The notes beneath the pieces were generated by a model. The model ran no database searches. It saw only the letters and a program-made list of their open reading frames with translations, and was not told the origin of the DNA. A program made the position numbers and the translations under genes. Below are positions 36,631 through 50,200 of a DNA stretch of 64,000 nt, piece after piece. The stretch's first letter is position 1; each line of letters begins with the position of its first letter. The DNA comes from Dysidea avara (lineage: Eukaryota; Porifera; Demospongiae; Dictyoceratida; Dysideidae), in contig NC_089278.1 of the NCBI RefSeq assembly GCF_963678975.1, positions 14,675,959 to 14,739,958 on the forward strand, in the 5' to 3' direction.

Positions 36631-38249
36631 ACTAAACTTTTATGAGGCTTCAGGCCTATTGTGCCAACAGCAACCTGTCTCAGGTAGGAATGCTATCAGG
36701 AAGCTGTTATAAGTCTATAGATAGTAACATCACCCTTTATTGTTTATTTGCTGTAAGGTTTCTTTGGGAAGCACCAGTGAGTTCAGACATTTGATAGCTA
36801 GTGTTAAAATGTGGTAACATAGAAACTGAGCCCACAAAGTATACATTCCACAAATGACAAAGTGCTTGTGCTAATGATCACTTTAACTGTGCTTCTACAT
36901 GTATCTGGATGTACTGAAGGTCATTTAATCAGTCTAAATTCATGAATTTAGTAATTTATATTTGTAGTATAGGTTCACAAAACTTTACATCAATAGACTG
37001 ACTATACATGGCTTATATTAGCTGAGTTTAGAATGTCATATGACACATTTTAACTGAACCACTAATTAATAGGATGGCAGTAAAAATACAACACGATGCA
37101 TTAACAATGAGTCATACAGTGTCATCATGACCTCACTTGACACTTCACATACATCATCATTGTGACCCAGTACATTCAGTCATCTCTCTCTGGTGGTCAT
37201 GATGTGTGGCTAAATGTTATTGTAATGACAAAAACCTTATTTTCCTTATAGATGGATAAACACTCATGAGTTTATAAGGTTATCCGTTTACATGGGATGT
37301 GTCTAGCTGAGAATGTGTAAGTTCCTGATTAGGTTTAAACAGGAAATACTTCTTAAGAAATGCTCTCTAAATTAATACCAGTACCAATAGTATAGTCACA
37401 CAGAATTCTCATAGCTACATGTAACACAGACAATACCAGCTCAGTGAGTAACAACAAAAGATCTAGAGGAGGAAAGTTGTGTGGTTCATGATCACATCTG
37501 GAAAAAGACAATTACTAGTGGCAGCATCACTGTCCCAGATTTTAGTAAACTGGAATACTGAAACTTGATAAACGACTGAACCCTATCTCAATATGAGTCA
37601 ATAGTTACTGATACTACTACTGAATAAACCTGTGTATATACACAATCTAGACTTCCATACAAACTGAAAGGAAGGAGATAGTATGATTATACCCGGATAT
37701 TGTAACTCTACCATTAAAACTATAATGTAACAATCACTGCTGTATATGCAAGGTACTCTTGTATTTACATCATATAGTATAGTACAGTTGATGGTGTAAA
37801 GAGTGACTTAGATTGAAAGGCATCCAATTATCTTAATCAGATAAACATGCTCTTTTTCTTACTGTATGCCCTTGTATATTTAGTTTACAGCACATGTCTA
37901 TATGGGTTAGTCAAGCTCTTTGCGCTTCCAAGAAGCAGTTTAACAAGGAGCAGTTTGGCTTGTTTCCTTGTTTCAAGGAAGAGATTACATTAACACATTA
38001 AGCAGCAATAATAGGCAGCCATATAGCTAGATTTACAGTATTCAGAAATCATGAACTGATCATATATCAGAATGCATTACACCACTTGAAAATATACCTC
38101 TATATTGTTATGTCTAGCTGCTATCTGGTGTGTATATTTGTTCAAAATACTTTACCATTTAGCACACCTGAAATAGAATAATGAATACACCAGCCTGTGC
38201 ATGTGTACAACACAACAATGTATGGATGTAGCATTATAGTAGCACACAA
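36631..38249. other. intergenic region, nothing recognised
   Basis: It lies between the promoter of the MABP-like gene and the stop codon of the receptor gene. The receptor 3' UTR and poly-A site should be near the high end. Confidence 0.5.
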
Positions 38250-41200
38250 TTACAAATATTCACCATCTTCTGTGTTTTGTTCAGACATAACATATGAAGG
38301 ATTTTGGCTAATGTCTACTCGGCTCATAGTACCATAGGCTGGGTTTGGTATGATGGTGTCTTTTGTTGTACCATTGATATCATATGTTACATCTTCATAT
38401 ATGGCTTCATCGTTTTGTACACTGCTTGAACTCTTTGCTTGTGGTGATTTAACTTCAACATGATATCTGTCAAATACAACGTGTTAAAGTAAATTATAAT
38501 CTGTTTATGTTCATGTGAGCCCGCATATTTTAATCTTGTTAAACAGACCACCTAGCTACCACAATTTTAATTAGCACTGAAAACTGTTTATCAAAAGTGC
38601 AAAGACATGAGCCAGACCAAGTGAGTTTACTAACCAAATATCTTTAGTATTCAGTGAACCTGGGCATGGATTTAAAGTGAATAACTATGTTTAAAACATG
38701 GTAGAATACGCGTTTATTTCATTGGTACCTGGCTTTTTATTTAGTGCATGCAAACAGACAATAATAATATTGTACTAGTACCAAATCATCAAATGCTGCG
38801 TTTACCTAGATTTTTTCCTCTGCATCACACAGAACACATTGACCATTGCAGATATTGCAAACCCAATGACGAACACAGCTAGTAGAGTGGCCACAGCAAC
38901 AACAGCTCCGTTGTCACACTCACCATATTGTGGGAATCGAATTATTGTAACTGAAGCATATCATACAGAACATCATATAATGCAAACACTATACACAACC
39001 TCACCATTGGTATGGAACTCAATAGCCATGCTGTTGGCATACTACATAAAGATTACATATAACAGAGATACACAAATACTACAACACAGTAGTTACCAGT
39101 TCATCAGCAGTGTATGCTCTCACCACTACAACATGTGTAGTGTTAGCTGTTAGTGGAACATTTACATACTCCACTTCTCCATAATTTGACCTTCTCCCAT
39201 CCCCCAATTCGTAAGAGTATGGATAACTGATAATATTACTGACTGCCACTATACCACTAATGTACCCGTATGATTGTCCATTATCACTGGCTACATCTGC
39301 AGCTTCTTCATTGTACTGGGAGCTCACATTATACAGTAATAAACCCATGTAGTCTCTTTGAACAATTATAGTATAGTACCTGTGTGGCCAGTACAATGTA
39401 CAACTGGCCTGTAGCTCACTGTACCTTACTGTATGTCTCCATTAATGTTTGATGTCTCATATATCATCAAACTAGCAGTAGTGTCTGTGGTGTCAGTCAC
39501 TTGTGGGGTGGGTGGATCAGGAGGAACTACATATTATACACAGTCAACAAAATAATGAAGGTAAACAGATATAAAGGTGATTACCATCAGGCAAGGTAGT
39601 TATTGATAACTCAGCTATGTCACCAGGTCCCACACTGGTATAGGCTACCACACTAAACTGATGTTGTGTGCCCGGGAATAGTTCAGTGAAGTCTATTGAG
39701 TAAGTGATATCATTGGTAGCAGTCACATCCATTATGTCATAGTCATCAAACAGTTCCATTGCTCCAGTAGACTGGTTCAGGTACGTCTTGCTAACATTAT
39801 AGGATACCTATGTAGGGAAACAGAAGATAGCAATTATACTGTAGTACTGTATAGTAAGGGTCATGAAGGTTTGGTCAGGCTTTCCTGCCCATATAAACCA
39901 GCTTCACTCTTTTTCTTCATGACAGCCAGCCAATATTGGTTAGGGCATAATCAAACCCAAATGTAAGAGTGACCCCAAACACTTCCTATGTAATTATTTA
40001 TCTGCACAAAAACAGCCAAGCTGTGAAAAAGGTGCGACCTTAATAAGCCTGGGTGAAAAGTTGTGAAATCAAAAGCGGCGGCCAAGAAATGGCTGCAGTG
40101 ATGTTAATGCTAATACCACATAAGTTGGGTAGCAATTTGAAATGTGCTGACTATCATGAAATCAATGGACCGGTTGCAGAGGTGTTTCTCATACTGTTCT
40201 GAATTTGCAGTGCTTCAGCTGAGGAGAACTGAAGAGCTTGATCATGACAGTGCTATTATCTAGCTTGTGCAGTGTGCAGCACAATATGAGTAGCATATGA
40301 TATGCTCTTTGGCACCTATCATTTTTATTTTGTAATCCTAATACAGGGTAATCATGAGTTAACAGCAGTGGTTAAAAACAAATAAATCACATGTATCCCT
40401 TCCTTATGGGTTCTTCTGTACTGTGATGAAATGGAAATTTCAAATATTGTAATAAGGATATAGCTACTTATGATTATTCTGTAACACTTGTAACCTAGAA
40501 GTAAGGGGTAAGGGGATAAAGCCAGGGTGCTCCTGGGATTAAATAGATGGACTTTTGATAGAAGTTGATGCAGTTGAAAAAATGCAGCTCTTGCTGCCTG
40601 TAACTGAAGATCTTACAATGATTTATAACTCATCTGATAGTAGGCCTGAGTCAATCATGCTGGCACAATAGATAAGATAAAAGGGATAATGCTATGGTTA
40701 GCAATAGCACAGCTTCTGTATGATGTAACACCTGTGCACATACTACATTCCTCTGTTGCATGTGATATGTAGTAGATGATAGTTTAGGTTTGCTCCTTTA
40801 AATAACTGAAGGACTATCATCTCCTACTAATCACATACCCTACAGGAAGAAATATCACCTTAAAGATTATTAGAGCTAAGTTATATCAATGTATGATACC
40901 ATCTAAGTTCAGAGGGGAAAGGAGTGCTTTATTTTCCATACTGTGCCAAAGTGTGCTATATTTCCCATCAAAGTGTGCTTTATTTCACAATTACCCTCAC
41001 TAACAACGATGTTAGAGTTCTGAATCTGACGGATCTCAAATTGTGTTATCACTTGGTATTTATTGCTACAGATTACCCTTCTGATTAGTGCAGTCTTTTA
41101 AAGTTACACCACTACATAGCATCAAGCCTAAGGTGTTTTGCTATGGGTATATAAAGCAAATTGACTCAACCCAAAAGCAGACCCCTAAGAACTCTTCCAC

Positions 41201-44200
41201 ATAGTGGTACACTGCTGCAGAACTGCCCATTGTATTTCATAAATTCATTTAAAGTTGAATGCATAATGCTACTAGCTACTATTATACAGTATGATAGTAC
41301 TGTGTAGTAGGGACCACAAAGGTTTGGGCATGACCCATGAAAAACATCACCCAAAAACCATTTCCCTGATGACAATGAGGCAGTATTGGTTAGGTAAAAC
41401 TAAGCCCAAACAATCTTCAGATTGACCCAAAATGCTTTCAACAAGTCGCTATGGAATTTAAAAAAAATATTAAATAGAAATTTCTAGTGACTGACCAACC
41501 AACCGACCGACCAACTGACTGACTGACTGACTGACTGACTGACTGACTGACTGAGTAACTGATGCCTTCAGACAAGCATAACTCAATAACGGCTAAGGCT
41601 ATGGACTTGATTTTTTCACTGTTTGACATTGCTTCAGCCACCTTTTGGCATACTGCAGTACGCACAATGCATTCTTCATGTCCCATTCATCGTAGCTGAC
41701 AGCAAAAGGTGTTGATTTGGCGGTGGTGCATGATGGTTTTCCTTCGTAATGGAAATTGTCCGTATTTATCATAGTGGCTACTTTCGTTGCAGAGGTATTT
41801 TTCGAACAGTTCTTGATTCGTAACGCTGTGAAATGGGTTGAACATAGCTGACAATGAAGCATAATGGACACTTCACTTTTCAGACGATAATTGATAGTTG
41901 GGGCATGCAGCGCCATTTCTTTCTTTTGATGTGGTATACATGAGTTTACCAGTAATAATAATTCTATTGTACAAAAAAAGTTAACAAGCAATACACCAAA
42001 AAATTTGGAATTTTCAACTACCATAGCACATCGATAAAAAGTATTGAAACAAGCTGGAGTAGTCCATGATATTAAATCACAGTAAAACCATAAGAAGTGT
42101 TATATCCCTAGTGTGCTCAAGGTTATAGTCTCTACTCTAGATGAAAATTCCAATTTTTTTTGGTATACTTGTAAGAATAGGTAGCATTGGAATCTGATTG
42201 TGATTTCTTTCACATTACAAATAATATGTAAATATAGCTAAACATAATAACGTAATAACGAAAGATTGTTATATGTGATAAGCATTATGGGATCATTTCA
42301 GTAAAATATTGCATGTTGCTGCAAGGTCATGCATGGTGGCTGTTTAGCCACCCCATCCATCCCCCCCTTAGATCAGCAACATACTGTATGAGCAGAAATC
42401 TTGGCGTAGAATTAAAATTGGCAGACACTCACTCACAAAATTACCAAATTAAAATCTGAACATTATTGTTTCTAATATTTTAACCGATTGAACAGGTGAA
42501 AGATCAAACAAGAAGCAAGGTGGTGTATCTAGATCAACATACTGCTGGAGGTCAGCCAGCAGTTAATCAAACAATTTTACGATTGTCTGTATAAATATCA
42601 CAAATTAAGGAGGTCCTATACTATTTCGCCGAACAAAGATACCGCTTGAGGAAGATACTCCTCAAGAACCGTGCAGCAGAGCCGGATCGTAACTAGCTAC
42701 TGGCATGGAGAATGTTCCCAATCACTTTGTTTCCTTTTGCTACATTGTCATGGATTCTCCGTCTCACATGAAACTCTCTCCAGTGTGCGGGCCAACGAAG
42801 TAAATGTACATACATCTTTGTAAACGAGAGGCCAGCTATACAATTTGCTACCACGCGGGCTCACACACGGGACTCCACATTGCATTTCGGCAAATTAAAC
42901 TCTCGCCAAATACAAATTATTAAGCAAACGTCAAATACAAATTATTAAGCAAACGCCAAATACAAATTATTAAGCAAACGCCAAATATTCTGCTCGCCAA
43001 AATTTCTGCTTATATGGTATGTTCTCTAGGCCCGACAAACAAACAACTCTCTATTAACCATCCACCATTTACTAGTGTACGATACTTAACAAGACATCAA
43101 GAATCAAGATACTAAAAATAAAGTAGTCAACTATATTATCAGTTCCTTATTCCAATGCACAACATGATTACAGCACTTCAATAAAAGCACGATCTTTGGA
43201 ACAATGTTTGTAGAAAAAATGGCATGGTCTTAAACCGGCCACAAACATATCTGGACCACATTAAATATCATAGCCCACTTTTTCCTTGAAAAGAATCCCA
43301 CTAACAATTCTGCCTTGACTGCTTAGCCATGTAACAATTGTTCTAGTTCTATTCTACTTACTGTATATTCTATGATGAGTCCATTGGGAGGATCAGGTCT
43401 TTGCCACCTGACACCAATATCAGTTTTAGTGACATTGAAACTGCTCAGGGCACGAGGAGCACTAGGAGCTACACAAGAACACACATAAAGTGCGTTATGC
43501 ACCAGACTACCATCACATAAACACAGACATTACCTCCTTCAGCAGTAGTACCAACTGTTGCTGTTGATCGATCACCAATCAGTTCCACTCCATTAAATAT
43601 CGCCACAGCTGATACTTGAATCATGTATGTTACTGATCCATTGAGGTTAGTTAGTGTACCAGGAGACTCATTAAAGTTTGCTGTAAACTCTCCATCTTCT
43701 ACAAGTTGTCTCTTCCTTGTACCCTCCATAATGGCACCATAGGTATTATTAACTGGCAAATAGAAAACAATGTAATAACTGATGACTCCATTGGGTACAT
43801 AGGGCTCCATCCAGCTAACAGTTAACATTGAAGATGACAATCTTGACTGTACTGTGACGGTAGAAACAGGATCAGGAGCTGTGGAATTTTTACAGTATTA
43901 AATTTGTAAAACTGCTTTACTGAACAGCTTACCTTGTGGAAGTGTGGTCACATTTACAGAATCACTAAATGGTCCTCTTCCCAAATAAGTATATGCTCTT
44001 ATGTTAAGAGTGTAGAAGGTGTTGGGAGATAAACTCCCAATAGTCACTATTAATGTGTCACTATTACTAACATTTTGTCCACTATATGATGTGTCATTAG
44101 CTTCCCTATATTGTAGTTCATATTGTGTTATCACACCATTGGGAGTACTGGGTACTGTCCATGATATCACCAAATATCTAGCACCAATATCATCAACTGT

Positions 44201-47200
44201 CAGTGACCGAGGAGCTGAACTGGGAACTGTAGGTAATGATTGCATAAATATATATGCAAGAGAAAATATGCATTCACAAGGTATGGTCAAATACTCACCA
44301 TCTTGTCCTGATAATCCAAACACAGGATCACTGAATGGTCCAGTTCCATTAATATTATTAGCAGCTACTTCTATTGAGTAGTTAACGTAAGCCACTAATC
44401 CTGATATCAGTGATGACAGGTTGTCACCATTCACTACACTCATCACTTCTACTTCACCACTACCCACTCTACTGTATCTGATCATATATCCAGTGAGGTC
44501 ACCATTAACATGTTCTACTAGTGGTCTACTATATCTTACTGATAACACTGCTGGATCAACACCAGTTAGGTTGATGTCTTGTGGGGGACCATCGGGAACT
44601 GCATGTATATAGAACACATCATATTATGCGGCATGTAATAGTGCATTTAAATTATTCTAACATACTAGGTATTAGTTTTGTGACTGCTTACAAAGGTAGA
44701 TGAGCACTAGTCTCGCGTGCCAGACGGTTTGTGTGGGGGCGGTAAATAAACCGTCTGGTCACTGTTGCACACATTCTGGGACCACTGCCGGAATGTTGGC
44801 AGAGCCAATCAGATCGCTTCGCGCACTCTGTGACGAAACAACCACTAATAATTCAAATTCTTAGTGTAATAAAGAACTGAATCTCGGCTACAGATCACTT
44901 TTTCAAAAGTTTAACAACGCCATGGGCTTAGGATCTTTGTTTCCCTAGTACAGGGCTCTTAAAAGCGTTCGTATAAGAACGATCGTGGTTCGCTACGGAT
45001 TTGTGAAACGACAGAATTGTCGAGGAAGACATTCAGCAATGTTTCGAATACGTCACCAGGACATTACCAGTACAATTATTGTCTTAGTCTGCTCAAAGAG
45101 GTGATTGGAACGATTATTGCATCATCCTTGGCGCAAAACAATGCCGTGATGTAATCTAATTGCATTCCAGTGAGTTCACGGAAAGTGTACAACAGTGACC
45201 AGACGGTTTATTTGCCGCCCCCACACAAACCGTCTGGCACGCGAGACTAGATGAGCACCTGGATGAGGCCAAACATTGAACATGTTGTACGCAAAGGCAA
45301 AGCCGTAACACATAAAAATGTGATTTCTCTATTAGGACCTTCACCCAGTATTATGATATCATGCGGTACTATAAATTCTCTTCATTCAAGCTCAGTATCT
45401 TGTTTAACAAAGCAGCGGCTACACCAAGATTGCTGTACTCATCTTTATGCACAATTGCTTACCATCAGACCAAGTCATCACTCTTACTGGAACGCTTAGA
45501 GGACCAGCCACTCCACCAAAATCAGCTTGTAATCTGATGTCATAACTCACAAACTCTTCCAGATCACTGATGGTGTGTACAGTTGTTGAAGATGTTGCAG
45601 TACCATCGCTGGCAAACTCCTCCACTGCATCATAAGATAAAACGTAACTACTTATCATGTCGGCATTAGCTGGGGGTGGATCCCATCTCACCACAACACT
45701 ACGAGCTGATGTCACTTCAACAACAACATTTATAGGAGCACCATCTGTAGGTGGTTCATATCTAATAATCTACTTTGTCACATGTTAAATTTCTTACATG
45801 TCTGTTGGGAGATTTCAGAAGAATAGTTTCCATCCCCAAATCTGGTAGATGCCCTCACTCTGAACTGATACTCAGTGTCAACATCCAATCCACTTACAGT
45901 GTACATTAGTGTAGTAGCAGATAATGTAACACTAGTATATGATGAGTCAACAGATCTCCTGTACTCCATCATGTATTGTGTGATGATACCATTGGCTGGA
46001 TCAGGTGACATCCATGATAAACTAACTGCACTATCATTAACACCATCTACTGTCAGTGATCTTGGTACACTTGGTACTGTAATGGTATATATAAGTTATA
46101 CAATTAGGCAGTTATCACACAGTACACTATACTGTATAGTAGAGACCATGAAGGTTTGGGTTTTCCTGCCAAAAAATTTCTTCCATAAACTAGCTTTTTT
46201 GTTTATGGGATCGAGATGACTGACTGACTAACTGACTGCCCAACTAACTGATGTCTTCAGATCAGCATTATTCAATAACAGCTACAGCTATGGGCTTGAT
46301 TTTGTCACTGGTAAACACAACAGGAGCCTTTTGGCATACCGCTGTATGTGTCCTCCTTTGTGTCCCATTTCTTTTCACTGATGTACATTTTCTATTAGTG
46401 ATTTGATTGATTGCACAGGTACTTCTATTCTTCTTTTGAAATGCTGTGCAACATTCCAAAAACAAAGTGTAATGACCATTTCACTTTTCAGTAATTGATG
46501 CACGTAAAACAACATTTTTTAATGCAGTATGTGTGGGTTTAATTATATTGCAAAAAAGCAAACAAACTAGTACAAGGAATATTAGGTATCGTAGAGACAA
46601 AAAGTAGCAATATAAAGTAAAGAAAGATGCCTACACCTGCAGGTATACTATTGGACATTTAATCCATATACCGTATAGCGGAAAATTTAGGCGACAGAAA
46701 ATTTTGGCAAATTGATCATTGGCAGAAATTGGCAAATAATATTTTAGCGAATGCATGACGTTACTTTGCCTATGTAATTTTATTAAATCTGAGAGCGTTG
46801 GCAACGAAGTTTTACTATGTCTACGGACAAAGTACCACAATTCAATGTCTCTCATTCGAATCGATGCACTCTTATGCAAATAGCTAGCTGTAATAAAAAC
46901 AATATGCACTAGCTCGCTAAGTCAGTAATCAAGACTGGAACACGTGTGGAAAGCTAGGCAAGGCATGTGCATGGGCACTGAGCTGAATTGCTCGAGTCAA
47001 ACTGAATTTCCCATCTTCCTGAGCTATTAGTCTGAAACCATACTGTATTCAATGGGATACCTGTGGAAGACTAACCACTCACCGCTGTAACAATATTCAC
47101 TCACTGATGAACAGCGTTTACTACACCTTCAGTGTTTAGAATAATGGCAAGTAAAATTTTGGCAAATCTATGCATACTCGCCAAATTCACATAAATTTTC

Positions 47201-50200
47201 TCCCGCCAAAAATTTCCGCTATACGGTACTACTTTAGCCTGTATTGATGACTGAAGTGGAGATTACATTTATATACTACAGGTGTAGGCAACCTCCCTTA
47301 CTTTGTATCTCTACGTTCCCTAAAATCCTTAAATTTTGTTTATTTTGCAAAATAACAAGTACTTTCATGCCTATATTATTACAACCAAATACACTGAATG
47401 TAATAATGATTCATAATCAAACACTCACCATCTTGTCCTGATAATCCAAACACAGGATCACTGAATGGTCCAGTTCCATTAATATTACTAGCAGCTACTT
47501 CTATTGAGTAGTTAACATAAGCCACTAATCCTGATATCAGTGATGACAAGTTGTCACCATTCACTACACTCATCACTTCTACTTCACCACTACCCACTCT
47601 ACTGTATCTGATCATATATCCAGTGAGGTCACCATTAACATGTTCTACTAGTGGTCTACTATATCTCACTGATAACATTGCTGGATCAACACCAGCTAGG
47701 TTGATGTCTTGTGGGGGACCATCAGGAACTGAAGCAATAAATGATATAAATGAATATACATATTAACCAATACGTATTAACATCCTACGTTGCATGCACT
47801 ACTGCTATATGGTATGCATTAGAGCTGTGTATAGTTTGGGGATAAATGGGGCAGCCAAGGACATTGCCAAATGCTAGGTGCTAAATGCACCTGTAGTGAG
47901 GAAGTTAGCTGCTGTATTTCTATTGCTATAGTAGTACATAATCTTATCAAGCAACTTGATGCCCTGGGTGCCCAAAATGTGAACTAATTAATGTACATGT
48001 GAAATAATACCAAGTGTGCTAGCACACATGATTACATTGGTTGAGCGAGGATGGATGCCAGTGATTAGTCAAGAGCAGGTGGAGGGTAGGCTTGAGCCAA
48101 TTATGCTTTGAAAATAGCCTATTATGCTTTAGAGCAGTGCTCAAAAATCCAGCCTACTATGCTACATTATGCTTTCAAAAGCTCTAGAATTGGTTGTTTT
48201 ATTAGAGTATATCAGTCTTTCCTGATTGTTGTATTAGAGTAAATGACTGCTCTATTAGAGTATCTTGATCTTTTTTTTTCATGAAGTGTAAATAATCAGC
48301 CAAGAAACAATAAAAATAATAACATTGCACCTTTTCTTGATATGAAATGCAGTATTAAGGTGTAGCGTGCTCATGTTTTACTGTATTTTTGGCACGCGCA
48401 TTGCACATTTAATTTAAAATCTTGAAAATCATCCTATTATGCTGGCATAATGCTTGATGCTTTTGCTAACATACTATGCTTGAAATTATTTATTTATTAA
48501 TGCTTTACAGCACAAGTGCTGAAGGTCTGTAAGACACCTGGTTCTACAGCCTGCTCAAAGACTTTAGCTACTTAGACTTTAACTACTTAAGGTGTGTTTG
48601 AAAAGTTGGAGAAAAGAGAAAAAATCCATGACTGGACCTAGGTAGCCTCGAACCTGCAGCCATCCGATTTACGCTCGAATGCTTACAAGAGTCTACCAGG
48701 TGGTCAGGATGTTTTCTCCTTGTTATTTTCATGTAATTATATCCATAGGAATTCTAGAGAGTAACTCATTATCTCTAAGTACCCGAAGTAGAACCAAATG
48801 GACACTAGTTTATTTATTAGAATTATGCCGGTATAATTGGTGCAAGCCTAGTGGAGGGGTAACTATTCTTGGCATTATTGTAACAGCTTCTATCTTTATG
48901 ACATGAATTCAGTATGAGCAATTCCAAATAGTGCCTCTTCTGCCATGAGTAGAGATTGCATGATTACCGTTTGCATGTGCAATGGTGTTAAGTATTAACA
49001 ATTGTGGGTTCCAGTTCTATTAACTGGGATTAAATACCAACTATACTGACTTCTTGTTTTACAACCTTTGCAGTAGTAGATTATGTATAAGAACACTGAA
49101 ATGCTTGTTTGCATATTACAGACAAGTTGAGTGCTTGTGCATGAGAGCACTGTGAACTTTCACTTAAGCAGTACCATAGTCATTGATGCAATTAATGTAC
49201 ACCCACCCTTAGGACAAGGAGACAACTTGTGTATGGAGACACAGAGGCATATTACTGTTCACACAATTCCTACTACTCTATGGCAGTTTTCTATACTGGA
49301 CTTGTCTTGCCAATTATTAATTTCTCTCATAATTTCAATGTATGGAATATCATGTGACATATAGTTTCATCATGAAGTGATGATTGCTAGAGGTTACTGG
49401 TATTGGATTTGCACCTTTATGCATGTAGAGAACCCATTGTACTTGTTTGATTAAGAGAATAAACATCCGGAGACGTTACTGTTCAATGATACTTCAATGT
49501 AGACATGATGAGACAGTGAGGGATCTCAACAGCATCACTTACACAAAGGCTCACACTCGATGGTGAACTTGTATTTAAGCAGTATCAAGGACTCTTGCAA
49601 AACCATTCCAAAATTTACACAACCAACACCCCCACTGGGTAGCTACATTGTCAAACTATAGAGAATAAATCTCAGCATTTCCAAGGATGGTGATAACCTT
49701 GAATAACTCTGATATTGTCTATAGGGATATGACGATATACAGCAAATTTAGATATAGCTAATTGCAGCACTTTTAAACCTTTCCTTGTCCAAGTCATTCT
49801 CTAAGGTTCTTATGGATACAAATATATGAAAATAACAGGGACTAAATATCCTGACCACTAGCTGGCAAACTCCTGTAACCATTCAGCATAAATTGGATGG
49901 CTGCAGCATTGAGGCTACCCAGATCCAGTCAAGGATTCTTTTTCCTTTCTGCAACTTTTAAAACATAGCTACTTATAACATCTTAAACCAGGCTATAGGA
50001 CCAGAGACCTTCAGTGCTTACTATTGAAGCCTTAATAAATAAATAAATAAGACTCCTTCTACCCAGTGGGAGGATTCTAAACTCAACAGCCAGTTAATAG
50101 CAGAGAAAATTCTTTAAAAGATGACATGTCTACTTCGTATATCTGTGGTAGCAGTAGGGAAATCAAAATGGCTTTGAATTTTATACAAAAACTATAGTAT

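Noticed and set aside
38839..39153. Plus-strand frame over the receptor membrane exon
   Set aside because: It is antisense to well-supported minus-strand exons.
43898..44617. A single 239-codon receptor exon
   Set aside because: The frame runs through a short intron (44227-44298) with good GT-AG borders; two FN3 exons separated by it fit all other exon phases.
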